A stretch of DNA of 36,529 bases, from assembly GCA_900319375.1 (NCBI GenBank), contig ONOI01000015.1, positions 1-36,529 on the forward strand, read 5' to 3'. Positions 15,902 through 24,280 of this stretch are shown here, one piece after another (the first letter of the stretch is position 1; every line of letters begins with the position of its first letter). The translations under genes were made by a program, and so were the position numbers. The notes beneath the pieces were generated by a model. That model saw only the letters and a program-made list of their open reading frames with translations. It was not told the DNA's origin and ran no database searches. Source of the DNA: an uncultured Bacteroidales bacterium. Lineage in GTDB: Bacteria; Bacteroidota; Bacteroidia; Bacteroidales; UBA932.

Positions 15902-15975
15902 TGATCCCGATGCGACTCGAACGCATGACCCACAGCTTAGAAGGCTGTTGCTCTATCCAACTGAGCTACGGGACC
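15902..15975 (-). tRNA. tRNA-Arg (TCT anticodon)
   Basis: Acceptor arms GGTCCCG/CGGGATC (one G-T pair), D-arm GCTCAGTTGGATAGAGC, anticodon loop CTTCTAA (anticodon TCT), T-loop TTCGAGT. CCA is not encoded. It has its own -7 box at 15993-16000. Confidence 0.95.
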
Positions 15976-15992
15976 ATCCCATATTTGGTGCG

Positions 15993-16031
15993 CAAATATA
16001 AGGCAAAATTTTCAATTAATGCTTATCTTTG
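15993..16031. promoter_or_regulatory. Divergent promoters of tRNA-Arg and the nfnAB unit
   Basis: Minus strand TATATTTG (16000-15993) lies 17 nt before tRNA-Arg. Plus strand TATCTTTG (16024-16031) lies inside the first codons of the longest nfnA frame, so transcription would begin after ATG 16019. Confidence 0.6.
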
Positions 16032-16888
16032 ACCTTGATCTGTTCACCATCTTAGAGAAAGATATGCTGACACCCACCATCTGCAGGATGGTAGTCAGCG
16101 CTCCGAGGATCGCCTCATCGGCAAAACCCGGACAGTTCCTGATCGTAAGGAACGACGAAAAAGGAGAAAGAGTTCCCCTCACAATAAGCGATTATGACCC
16201 TGAAAAAGGGACCGTGACTATTGTTACGCAGAAGATCGGAGTCTCCAGCGCGGAGATCATAGCCCGCGAGCCCGGCGAGGCTTTCGCAGACGTCGTGGGC
16301 CCTCTCGGGAAGGCATCCGAGCTGTGTGAACTCCCGGACGAAGAGCTTCGCAAACTCAGCATAGTTTTCATCGCCGGCGGAGTAGGAACCGCCCCGGTCT
16401 ATCCTCAGGCCAAGTGGCTCAAGGAGCACGGAGCCCACGTAGAGGTAATCATCGGCGCACGCAACGAAGGCCTGCTTATCTACACTAAGGAAATGGCGCA
16501 GGTATGCGACGAACTCCACCTCTGTACGGACGACGGTTCGCTGGGCTTCAAGGGAGTCGGAACCGCGATGCTCGAAAAACTGGTAGCCGAAGGAAAGAGA
16601 TTCGATCGCTGCATCGCTATCGGCCCTATGATCATGATGAAGTTCAGCACCCTTACCTGCATCAAACTCGGAATCCCCGTAGTAGTCAGCCTCAACACAC
16701 TGATGGTGGATGGTACCGGAATGTGCGGCGCCTGCAGGGTCAGCGTTGGCGGAAAGACCAAGTTCGCCTGCGTAGACGGGCCGGAGTTCGACGGTGCGCT
16801 GGTCGATTTCGACGAGGCGATGCGCCGCCAGGGCCAGTACAAGGCAGAAGAAACCCAGGATAAAGAAAAATACGGATTCTCACTATGA
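16019..16888 (+). CDS. NfnA-type ferredoxin:NADP oxidoreductase subunit (FAD/[2Fe-2S])
   Basis: The small subunit of an NfnAB/SudAB-type enzyme, which in anaerobes couples NADH and reduced ferredoxin to NADP+ reduction by flavin bifurcation. The FAD domain has KPGQFLIVRND near residue 37 and PLTISDY. The NAD domain has FIAGGVGTAPVYPQ near 119. The C-terminal [2Fe-2S] motif is GTGMCGACRVSVGG then KFACVDGPEF (Cys236, 239, 251). Coordinates use ATG 16019, but a -7 box at 16024-16031 lies inside this frame. The family N-terminus (ILEKDMLTPTICRM) fits a start at CTG 16040, 8 nt after the box; ATG 16064 is the fallback. It overlaps nfnB by 4 nt (ATGA). Confidence 0.88.
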   Translation: MLIFDLDLFTILEKDMLTPTICRMVVSAPRIASSAKPGQFLIVRNDEKGERVPLTISDYDPEKGTVTIVTQKIGVSSAEIIAREPGEAFADVVGPLGKASELCELPDEELRKLSIVFIAGGVGTAPVYPQAKWLKEHGAHVEVIIGARNEGLLIYTKEMAQVCDELHLCTDDGSLGFKGVGTAMLEKLVAEGKRFDRCIAIGPMIMMKFSTLTCIKLGIPVVVSLNTLMVDGTGMCGACRVSVGGKTKFACVDGPEFDGALVDFDEAMRRQGQYKAEETQDKEKYGFSL

Positions 16889-18270
16889 TCACTGAAAGGA
16901 CTAAAGTACGCGAGCAGGATCCTCAGAAGAGAGCCCGCAATTTTGAAGAAGTAAGCCTCGGTTTCAATCTCGAAGAGGCTCAGAAAGAAGCGACCCGCTG
17001 CCTCCATTGCAAGAACCCGCGCTGCGTAGGAGCATGCCCGGTCGGGATCGACATCCCCGGCTTCATCGAGCAAATTAAGGCCGGCGACATCAAGGCCGCC
17101 GCAGGAGTGATCGCGAAAGACTCCTCGCTGCCCGCCGTGTGTGGTCGCGTATGCCCGCAGGAAACCCAGTGCGAGGGCAGCTGCATCCTCGGAATCAAGG
17201 GCGAGAGCGTAGCGATCGGCAATCTCGAACGCTTCACGGCCGACTGGTGCCGCGAAAACGGCTACAGCGCCGAAGCGACCGATATCGAGAAGGTGGGCAA
17301 GGGCGAAAAAGTTGCCATCATCGGGTCCGGCCCGGCCGGTCTTGCATGCGCCAGCGACCTCGCGAAATGGGGCTACGATGTTACCATCTTCGAGGCGCTG
17401 CATAAAATAGGCGGAGTCCTCGTTTACGGCATCCCCGAATTCCGTCTGCCCAAGGACAGCGTCCTGCAACACGAAATAAACGAAGTCCTGAAACTCGGCG
17501 TGAAGATCGAGACCGATGTCATCATCGGCAGGACAGTCACAATAGACGAACTCTTCGACAAAGAGGGCTTCAAGGCCGTCTTTATCGGAACGGGCGCCGG
17601 TCTGCCTAAATTCATGGGCATCCCGGGAGAGAACCTCAACGGAGTCTTCTCCGCGAACGAATTCCTTACCAGAAACAACCTTATGAAGGCCTACCGCGAC
17701 GACTACCTTACTCCTATCCACGCCGGCAAGAAAGTCTGCGTAGTAGGTGGAGGAAACGTTGCGATGGACGCGGCGCGAACGGCGCTCCGCCTCGGGGCCG
17801 AGGTCCATATAATCTACCGCCGCACCGAGGTGGAGCTCCCCGCGCGCCGCGAGGAAGTACACCACGCCCGCCAGGAAGGAATAGTCTTCGATATGCTCAC
17901 CAACCCGGTCGAGGTCCTCGGAGACGACAAGGGCTGGGTAAAGGCTATCAAGTGTATCAGGATGGAACTCGGCGAGCCCGACGAAAGCGGCCGCCGCTCC
18001 CCCGTCCCAATCGAAGGCTCGGAATTCGAGATCGAGACAGACACCGTCATCATGGCCCTCGGAACCTCCCCCAACCCGCTTATCGCTTCCAGCACTAAAG
18101 GTCTGGAGACTACGCGGCGCGGCGGACTGGTCGCCGACGAGAACGGCGCTACCACCCGCCCCGGCATCTTCGCCGGCGGCGACGCAGTCACAGGCGCCGC
18201 TACCGTCATCCTCGCGATGGGCGCCGGCCGTAAGGCAGCAGCTGCAATCAGAGACTATCTGACAAAATGA
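16885..18270 (+). CDS. NfnB-type / glutamate synthase small-subunit-like flavoprotein
   Basis: A 461-aa partner subunit with FAD, NADP(H) site and two [4Fe-4S] clusters, homologous to GltD and to the NfnB/SudA subunit. Cluster ligands are in CLHCKNPRCVGACP (Cys39, 42, 47, 51) and CGRVCPQETQCEGSC (Cys86, 90, 96, 100). The first dinucleotide fold is KVAIIGSGPAGLACASDLAK, the second VCVVGGGNVAMDAARTALR, and FAGGDAVTGAATVILAMGAG closes the FAD site. Because nfnA lies directly upstream with a 4-nt overlap and no large gltB is nearby, the Nfn role is favoured over glutamate synthesis. It overlaps the next gene by 4 nt. Confidence 0.9.
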   Translation: MITERTKVREQDPQKRARNFEEVSLGFNLEEAQKEATRCLHCKNPRCVGACPVGIDIPGFIEQIKAGDIKAAAGVIAKDSSLPAVCGRVCPQETQCEGSCILGIKGESVAIGNLERFTADWCRENGYSAEATDIEKVGKGEKVAIIGSGPAGLACASDLAKWGYDVTIFEALHKIGGVLVYGIPEFRLPKDSVLQHEINEVLKLGVKIETDVIIGRTVTIDELFDKEGFKAVFIGTGAGLPKFMGIPGENLNGVFSANEFLTRNNLMKAYRDDYLTPIHAGKKVCVVGGGNVAMDAARTALRLGAEVHIIYRRTEVELPARREEVHHARQEGIVFDMLTNPVEVLGDDKGWVKAIKCIRMELGEPDESGRRSPVPIEGSEFEIETDTVIMALGTSPNPLIASSTKGLETTRRGGLVADENGATTRPGIFAGGDAVTGAATVILAMGAGRKAAAAIRDYLTK

Positions 18271-19964
18271 AAAAAATAATTTTCGCCCTCCTAGGTCTGG
18301 TGCTCTGCCTCCAGGCCTTCGCGAAGATTTCCTTCGCGCCCAATCCGATGTTGCCCCTTCCGGAAAACATCAAGATGTATTACAACGCGACTACCGATCT
18401 GAGCTCCAGATTCAACTTCATGGCTCCGGCCTGGTTTATTTGGACTGACGGCGCTTGCAGCGCGGAACAGGCCGAAGCTCTGGTAGACGAGATGGGTCTG
18501 AACGACGGACTGAAGGACTACGTTATGATGATAGTGGTCTTCAGCCCCACCAACGGCAAGACCTACGACAATGCAGTCGATTTCGCAACCTACAAGGCTC
18601 TCTGCGATAAAATCCGCGTCTTTACCAACCTGAAAGTTGTAGGAATAGGCTCGGGCGCAACCTTCGTAAACGAATGTATCGCACCCATTGCCTCCGAGGT
18701 GGCTGGAATCTTCACATTCGGAGGGAAAGCCCCGGCGAAAACCGTAGGGACTTCAACCGTTCCCGCCTACATCGCCGGCAAGAATGCCGAAAAGGTAGCG
18801 AAGGCCTACATCTCCCGCGATAAGGCGGTCCTCGCCGAGAAAGCGGGCAAAACAAAAATTTATCGCAATGCGGGCGAGCCTTTACTCCAGGTAGTGGTAA
18901 ATCCCAAGGCAAAATCATTCAAAGAAGCATTCGATGATGCATGGGAAAAGCTTCTGAGCGCCAACTACCGCTGCAGCAATCTTAACCACACGGGATATAT
19001 GGGAGGCCTTCTGGGCCAGTATGGAGACTATGAGCTCGAGCCCTATCTGATGTTCGACCGATACGGAGTGGAAAGGAAGATGGTAGAGCAGTCTCTGTTT
19101 ACATACAACAAGTCCGAGCACAAATTCCTCTGGTACGAGTATGTTCCCGCCTCTATCAAGGATGCGGCGGAAAAGACAGTCCCGCTGGTGATTCTTCTCC
19201 ACGGCCACAACAACGACCCCCGCACCCAGGCTGAGACCTCCGGCTTCGTGGAACTCGGAGCGAAGGAAGGCTTTATGGTAGCGGAACTCGAGTGGCAGGG
19301 CCGCGCCGGCGAGTACGAGTATATGGGTGACCATGGGATCGAGGCCACGGTAAGGGCCATACTCGCGAAGTATCCCCAGCTCGACCCGAGCCGCGTCTAT
19401 GCCGAAGGCCTGTCGGCCGGCGGATTTACCGCCACGGCGCTGGGCATCACGAAGAGCCATCTCTTTGCGGCTGTAGGAGCCCACTCGGGCGGCGTTTACG
19501 CTGAAACGCGCAACCTCGGTTTCCCCTTCACTAACCCTGCTGCCCTCTGGGCGGAGGCAGCTCAGAAGCGAGGCCGCATCACTACCCCGCTGTTCAGCAT
19601 CTGCGGCACGGCAGACGACGCGGTCCCCTTCAACGCCCCCGACTCCCCCGCCGGGAACATGGTCACTGACTCCTGGAGGCTGTATCAGACGCTCAACGGC
19701 CTCGAGATAAGCGGCCCTACCGACCTTGAGAAATGGCCCCTCTTCGGACTCCCGCTGGAGAACAGGCGCAGGATCGAGACTAATAAAGGACACGCGATGG
19801 AAATCGGAGAACTGACGGACTCCGAAGGCCACGCCGTTATAGAGATCGTCGCGGTCGAAAACTTCGGCCACTGGAATTTCGTACCCGGCACCGCCCTGAT
19901 GTGGGAGTTTTTCAAGCACTGGAAACGCGACCCGAATACTCTGGATGCCGTATTTATTGAATAA
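18267..19964 (+). CDS. Secreted alpha/beta hydrolase (esterase/peptidase type)
   Basis: A 565-aa protein with signal peptide (MKKIIFALLGLVLCLQAFA). The catalytic domain is in the second half: PLVILLHGHNND (oxyanion strand, near residue 310), EGLSAGGFTATAL with nucleophile Ser383, a SICGTADDAVPF strand that should carry the acid, and FGHWNFVPG with His535. It resembles LpqC/PHB-depolymerase-like esterases. Residues 60-200 look like a second, degenerate hydrolase-like unit (VVGIGSGATFVNEC) without a full GxSxG. The start overlaps the nfnB stop by 4 nt, an odd coupling of a cytoplasmic redox enzyme to a secreted hydrolase. Substrate unknown. Confidence 0.82.
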   Translation: MKKIIFALLGLVLCLQAFAKISFAPNPMLPLPENIKMYYNATTDLSSRFNFMAPAWFIWTDGACSAEQAEALVDEMGLNDGLKDYVMMIVVFSPTNGKTYDNAVDFATYKALCDKIRVFTNLKVVGIGSGATFVNECIAPIASEVAGIFTFGGKAPAKTVGTSTVPAYIAGKNAEKVAKAYISRDKAVLAEKAGKTKIYRNAGEPLLQVVVNPKAKSFKEAFDDAWEKLLSANYRCSNLNHTGYMGGLLGQYGDYELEPYLMFDRYGVERKMVEQSLFTYNKSEHKFLWYEYVPASIKDAAEKTVPLVILLHGHNNDPRTQAETSGFVELGAKEGFMVAELEWQGRAGEYEYMGDHGIEATVRAILAKYPQLDPSRVYAEGLSAGGFTATALGITKSHLFAAVGAHSGGVYAETRNLGFPFTNPAALWAEAAQKRGRITTPLFSICGTADDAVPFNAPDSPAGNMVTDSWRLYQTLNGLEISGPTDLEKWPLFGLPLENRRRIETNKGHAMEIGELTDSEGHAVIEIVAVENFGHWNFVPGTALMWEFFKHWKRDPNTLDAVFIE

Positions 19965-19981
19965 GAAGTCAATTATTTTAT

Positions 19982-19989
19982 TATATTTG
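19982..19989 (+). promoter_or_regulatory. -7 box of the 20033 lipoprotein gene
   Basis: TATATTTG fits TAnnTTTG and ends 43 nt before the ATG at 20033; a TTG at 19957-19959 is a possible -33. It makes the lipoprotein gene independent of the preceding hydrolase gene. Confidence 0.6.
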
Positions 19990-20032
19990 TTCCCCGGAAA
20001 GACACTAACAACTAATTTCATAACTACAAACA

Positions 20033-21295
20033 ATGAAAAAATTACTCTATTTCTTCGCAGCAGCCGCAGCGCTGTTCGCAATCGCTTCCTGCGGTGACAA
20101 ACCCGAACCCGCACCTGAGGTTCCCACCCAGATTGAGGCCACTTTCACCAACCTTGTAAAGGGTGACATCGTCAGCGGTGAGATCAACAAACTCCCCGTC
20201 TCTGCATCTGAGAATGGTGTTGAGCTCGAGCTTACGTTCTACACGGACAAGATCTACATCCCTACCGGTTCTTTCACCGTAGGTAACGCAGCCGGAAACT
20301 ATGAAGGTAAGATCAAGACCGCAGCAGTCGAGGCAACTATCAAGTCAGGTGCCATCAATGTAGCAATGGAAGGAGACGGTAACTACACCCTCTCCGGCAC
20401 CCTTCGTCTTGACAACGAACTCGGAACTCTCGTGAAACTCAATGCTACCGGAACTCTTGCCTATGAAATCCCTACCGAGTACTACTACACCCTCGAGAAG
20501 GGCGCAGATGCCAATGTCTACAAAATCTTCGATCTCGAGAATCACCCTATCGCAGTAGCAGCTGTAGTCGGCGCTGAGGAAGGAACTTTCGAGGTTGCAA
20601 AGGAAACCCTCGTCCCCGCTTCCGGAGATAACGGAACCTGGGTCAATGTCCCCGAGTACGGTATCGAGGCTTACCTCCACGGAAAGGTCACCGTCAGCAC
20701 CAGCTTTGGAAAGAAGACCTTCGTTTTCGAAGACAATCACAAAGTATCTCTTGCAAACTGCGAGTTCAAGTCCAGCATCACTCCCAAGTATGAGGATCCC
20801 GGTCTCTTCAAATGGGGCTTCTTCACCTACAATACGGTGAAGTCTCCGGTTGTCAAGGATATGTATGAGATTACCATCAAGCTCTTCTACCGTATCCCCG
20901 GCGCAAATGAGGGAGATCCTGAAACTGTAGGTCCTGAATTCCTCTCGACCACTATCCTTACAGCTGATGAGGACCTGATTGCGACCCACCTTGCACAGGG
21001 TGTTCCTTCAACAATCACCACCTACGCAGAGTATGCAAACTACACCCCGACTGACACTTTCGAAGGAAGAATTGCTCCTGACGGCGCAAGCTACTTCTTC
21101 TCACACGGTGTCAAGACCGCATTCAAGCCTTCTGCAGAAAGCGGCAAGTATATGGTTCTCAACTGCCAGGAAATGGCTCCCGGTTACTTCGCAATCGTAG
21201 TGGCTCCTATCGATATGACCTACGCTGCTCCTGAAGAGCTTCTTGCAGTTCTTGTAAACGGCGACATCTACTCCTGCATGGGAGCAAATATGTAA
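20033..21295 (+). CDS. Large lipoprotein of unknown function
   Basis: A 420-aa lipoprotein. MKKLLYFFAAAAALFAIASC has lipobox IASC (Cys20) followed by GDKPEPAPEVP, a Bacteroidetes export-type tail. The body is beta-rich with regularly spaced glycine-ended strands (residues about 30-170), then longer strands with aromatic clusters (EYYYTLEKG, FKWGFFTYN). I recognise no family. It has its own promoter and terminator. The codon choice (many CTC, GAG, AAG, ATC, few rare codons) is like that of tuf, suggesting an abundant surface protein. An adhesin, binding protein or structural envelope lipoprotein are all possible. Confidence 0.75.
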   Translation: MKKLLYFFAAAAALFAIASCGDKPEPAPEVPTQIEATFTNLVKGDIVSGEINKLPVSASENGVELELTFYTDKIYIPTGSFTVGNAAGNYEGKIKTAAVEATIKSGAINVAMEGDGNYTLSGTLRLDNELGTLVKLNATGTLAYEIPTEYYYTLEKGADANVYKIFDLENHPIAVAAVVGAEEGTFEVAKETLVPASGDNGTWVNVPEYGIEAYLHGKVTVSTSFGKKTFVFEDNHKVSLANCEFKSSITPKYEDPGLFKWGFFTYNTVKSPVVKDMYEITIKLFYRIPGANEGDPETVGPEFLSTTILTADEDLIATHLAQGVPSTITTYAEYANYTPTDTFEGRIAPDGASYFFSHGVKTAFKPSAESGKYMVLNCQEMAPGYFAIVVAPIDMTYAAPEELLAVLVNGDIYSCMGANM

Positions 21296-21316
21296 TAGCT
21301 CTGCATTATACTGACA

Positions 21317-21347
21317 GAGTCCGACCTCGAGGCCGGACTCTTTTTTT
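21317..21347. terminator. Bidirectional-type terminator
   Basis: GAGTCCG and CGGACTC arms enclose a further CCTCGAGG palindrome, then seven T's. It lies between the convergent lipoprotein gene and the end of the peptidase C26 gene. Confidence 0.85.
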
Positions 21348-22077
21348 ATTCACATCTACGGACAAACGCCCTGAACAGGGCGCCCCAGCGGTCGTCGTAA
21401 GGAAGCAGACCTTCTGAATGGACCTGCAGGCCCCAGACCGTCCCGCATTCCCAGGCTTCGATGATTCCCTCGCCCGAACGGGCGGCAATCTTCATCCCTG
21501 GAGCCGGGTCCTTGACGGCCTCATGATGGGCGCAGTAAATGCGTATGGAATCGACCCGAAGGAGATTCTTAAGATAGGAATCCTCTTCAAGGTAAACCCA
21601 AAGGATGGAACCGGCTGTGTGGGCCGCAGCATCCGACCTCTGGGTAGGGATGTCCTGATAGAGGGTTCCGCCCAGCATTACGTTCATGAGCTGGGAACCG
21701 CGGCAGATTGCCATAATCGGCTTTCCCGATGCCAGCGCCGCCCTTGCCAGCAGACTGTCGCTGCGGTTGCGCAGGGTATCGATCTCCACTTTCCCTCCTT
21801 TCAGCGTCTCCTCACCGTACCATGCCGGATCTACATCGGGGCCCCCGGTAAAGATTACTCCGTCCAGCTTCTCCATCATTCGCGCCGCCTCCTGTTCATT
21901 ATGGATCAGAGGCACGACTACCGCTACCGCACCGGCATATTCGACTGCCTCCGAGTACTCCTGGCCACCGGCATCGAAATAGTCGTTTCGCTGGCTGGTG
22001 ACGCCGATTAAAGGGACGTTGCGGTGGCACGAAACCACCGCAACGAACATAAGCGCTAAACAGACGAGCCGTCTCAT
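21346..22077 (-). CDS. Lipoprotein peptidase C26 / gamma-glutamyl-hydrolase-like (class I GATase fold)
   Basis: A 243-aa lipoprotein (lipobox VVSC, Cys17) of the peptidase C26 family, whose members cut gamma-glutamyl bonds (PuuD, folate hydrolase). The catalytic nucleophile is Cys125 in AICRGSQLMNVMLGGTLYQD; His220 and Glu222 (LQVHSEG) complete the triad, although the usual WHPE is VHSE. HHEAVKDPAPGMKIAA and GVIFTGGPDVDPAWYG are family blocks. Most C26 enzymes are cytoplasmic, so a lipid-anchored form in an uptake operon is notable. It starts inside the stop of the serine hydrolase gene (4-nt overlap) and is the last gene of the susC operon. Confidence 0.88.
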   Translation of the reverse strand: MRRLVCLALMFVAVVSCHRNVPLIGVTSQRNDYFDAGGQEYSEAVEYAGAVAVVVPLIHNEQEAARMMEKLDGVIFTGGPDVDPAWYGEETLKGGKVEIDTLRNRSDSLLARAALASGKPIMAICRGSQLMNVMLGGTLYQDIPTQRSDAAAHTAGSILWVYLEEDSYLKNLLRVDSIRIYCAHHEAVKDPAPGMKIAARSGEGIIEAWECGTVWGLQVHSEGLLPYDDRWGALFRAFVRRCE

Positions 22078-23171
22078 AGATTAGGGTAAATCAGTTTCCA
22101 GACAAGGTTCATCTGATGCTGGAGATCTCCGGTCCAGGAGGTCATAATAATTACCGCGTTCTTGTCTGGAAGGACCATTATATACTGTCCGCCGGCGCCG
22201 TCGGCCCTGAAGCTGTTGTGTGTTCCTCTCCACATCTGGTAGCAGTAGCCCTGACGCCAGTCGTTGAGCTCGGCGGGAATGCCGCAGACCCTCTCGGCGT
22301 CTTCGATTCGGATTCCGGCGGGAGCGCATTCGACATGTTTGGCAGACATAGCCTCCACCCATTTGGCGGGAATCAGCTGCTTCCTTCCCCACTTTCCTTT
22401 CTGGAGTATCAGCTGGCCCATCTTAGCCATATCCATAGGCTTTAACTGAAGACCCCATCCGCCGGCATTGATGCCATATTTGTCCGCTTCCCAGACAGGT
22501 TTTTCAATACCGAGGGGTTCGAACAGACGCGGTGTAAGGTAATCGAGGACACTCTCTCCGGTAACCTTGGTGACGATAGCGGAAAGGATGTACGTACCGA
22601 GCGAATTGTATACGAAGAGTTCTCCCGGTTTGTGGACAAAGGGATGGGCGAAGAAGACATCTGCGATTTCAGAGCCGTCTTTGATCTTTGAGATGAATTT
22701 GTTGCGATCGACTTCGAGGACCTGCATAGTCGGATCTATGTCGTGGCCTCCGGCCATCATAAGAAGATCCTCGACTGTAGCTTCGCAGGGATTGCCATCA
22801 ACCTGCTTGTCGGGGAAATAATCTGCGACTTTGTCATTGAGGGACATCTTCCCCTCGCTAATAGCTAGGCCCACTGCGGTAGCGGTAAAGGTCTTGCTCA
22901 CCGAAAACATGGCGTGGGGCTTATCGGCATTCCAGTCTCCGAAATACTGCTCCTCCACTATCTTACCGTCCTTTATTATAAGGATGCTGTGGAGATTGAC
23001 AAAGGTTCTCCAGTCGATAGGAGGAGTCAAGGAGGCCTTGACGCTGTCTATGAATTCCGTAAATCCGGCGGCCAGCTCAGGCGAGGGTTCGCTGCGCTGA
23101 AGCTCGCTTACGGGTTGGGGGCAGGCGAGCGCAAGCGCTGACGCTGCAAATAATATCAATACTTTTCTCAT
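22074..23171 (-). CDS. Lipoprotein serine hydrolase, beta-lactamase fold (copy 2)
   Basis: A 365-aa protein of the beta-lactamase/DD-peptidase/esterase family (PF00144 type). The lipobox is LALAC (Cys17). The active-site motif is SVSK (Ser90, Lys93); the second motif reads YNS (188-190) where the family usually has YSN; the third region is FRADGAGGQYIMVLP rather than KTG or HTG. It could be a D-peptidase, amidase or esterase; true beta-lactamase activity is unlikely. Its closest relative in the window is the adjacent gene at 23168, with matching blocks throughout (SKTFTA, DKV-DYFPDK, GGWGL-LK--DMAKLGQL type). Overlaps both neighbours by 4 nt. Confidence 0.88.
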   Translation of the reverse strand: MRKVLILFAASALALACPQPVSELQRSEPSPELAAGFTEFIDSVKASLTPPIDWRTFVNLHSILIIKDGKIVEEQYFGDWNADKPHAMFSVSKTFTATAVGLAISEGKMSLNDKVADYFPDKQVDGNPCEATVEDLLMMAGGHDIDPTMQVLEVDRNKFISKIKDGSEIADVFFAHPFVHKPGELFVYNSLGTYILSAIVTKVTGESVLDYLTPRLFEPLGIEKPVWEADKYGINAGGWGLQLKPMDMAKMGQLILQKGKWGRKQLIPAKWVEAMSAKHVECAPAGIRIEDAERVCGIPAELNDWRQGYCYQMWRGTHNSFRADGAGGQYIMVLPDKNAVIIMTSWTGDLQHQMNLVWKLIYPNL

Positions 23172-24280
23172 AACGCAGGCAGTAAGTAATCCCAGTATGA
23201 CCAGAGTTCAGCCAGGTGATTCGTAAGGTTAGCCTGACCGGCGATGACTACGTTCTTCTCTGGAAGGACGACTATCATCTGTCCCCAGGCACCATCGGCT
23301 CTGAAACCTCCCACCGTATTGCGCCAGGTCTGATATCCATAGCCGGCGATCCAGTCGTTGCGGGAGATAGGCAGGTACGGCGAGTCCAGCTTCTTTGCGG
23401 TAAGGCCGTTGGGATAGTTGTCGATGTGTTTGCGGGTCTGTTCTTCAACCCACTCGGCCGAGACAAGCTGTTTTCCTTCCCACTCTCCTTTCTGGAGAAG
23501 GAGCTGGCCCAATTTAGCCATATCCTCGATTTTGAGGTGAAGGCCCCATCCGCCGCAGCATACTCCTTCTTCATCCATATCCCACTCGGGTTTTTCGATA
23601 GAAAGCGGAGCGAAGATCCTTTCATCCAGAAGGTCAAGGATGTTCTTACCTTCGACTTTCTGGACGATGGCGGAAACCATATAGGTACAAAGGGAATTGT
23701 AGCAGAAATATGTTCCGGGTTTGTAGACAAATCTATGTTTCAGGAAGGCCTTTGCGAGGTCTACGCCAGGCTTAAGGGGAATCTCCATATTCAGGGAGTC
23801 GTACCCTGCCATCGTATCCCAGGTAGGATCGGTTTTATGTCCGCACTGCATCGTAAGCAGGTCCCTGATCGTAAGAGCCTTCAATTTCTTGCTGACCCTT
23901 GAGGGCAACTTGTCCGGGAAGAAATCGATGACCTTGTCGTCTACTGAGAGAAGGCCGTCGTCGACCGCAAGGCCGCAAGCGAGAGCAGTGAAAGTCTTAC
24001 TGGCCGAAAAGACGTGTTGCGGTCTGTCTGCAGGCCACTCCGGATCCAGATTCTTTTCAAAGACAACCTTACCGTCTTTCAGGACCATAATGTTGTGCAT
24101 TATTACCTGGAGCATCTGCGGCAAAGTTTTGGAAGAATCTACTACATCCAGCCAGGTCTGGAAAGCCTGAGCCTGCTCGGGTGTAGGCTCAGTACGGGGC
24201 AGAGGCTTCCCGCGCTGCGCATAAAGGGCAACGGCCGCGAAGATCGCAGCCGTCACCGTAATGATTCTGAATTTATTCAT
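23168..24280 (-). CDS. Secreted serine hydrolase, beta-lactamase fold (copy 1)
   Basis: A 370-aa paralogue of the next gene. It has an ordinary signal peptide (MNKFRIITVTAAIFAAVALYAQ) instead of a lipobox, so it is probably periplasmic. Motifs are SASK (Ser92, Lys95), YNS (194-196) and FRADGAWGQMIVVLPEK. The start at 24280 is chosen over a longer non-ATG-supported frame because it gives the signal peptide directly and overlaps the susD stop by 8 nt (translational coupling). The two copies arose by tandem duplication and have diverged in location and loop regions, which suggests two related substrates or successive steps. Confidence 0.87.
   Translation of the reverse strand: MNKFRIITVTAAIFAAVALYAQRGKPLPRTEPTPEQAQAFQTWLDVVDSSKTLPQMLQVIMHNIMVLKDGKVVFEKNLDPEWPADRPQHVFSASKTFTALACGLAVDDGLLSVDDKVIDFFPDKLPSRVSKKLKALTIRDLLTMQCGHKTDPTWDTMAGYDSLNMEIPLKPGVDLAKAFLKHRFVYKPGTYFCYNSLCTYMVSAIVQKVEGKNILDLLDERIFAPLSIEKPEWDMDEEGVCCGGWGLHLKIEDMAKLGQLLLQKGEWEGKQLVSAEWVEEQTRKHIDNYPNGLTAKKLDSPYLPISRNDWIAGYGYQTWRNTVGGFRADGAWGQMIVVLPEKNVVIAGQANLTNHLAELWSYWDYLLPAL

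Noticed and set aside
16480-17865. 461-codon minus-strand ORF opposite nfnA/nfnB
   Set aside because: Shadow frame; nfnA and nfnB motifs are unambiguous on the plus strand.
22074-24280. Antibiotic-resistance beta-lactamases
   Set aside because: They share the fold, but the second and third motifs differ from class A and class C enzymes and the context is a nutrient-uptake operon.
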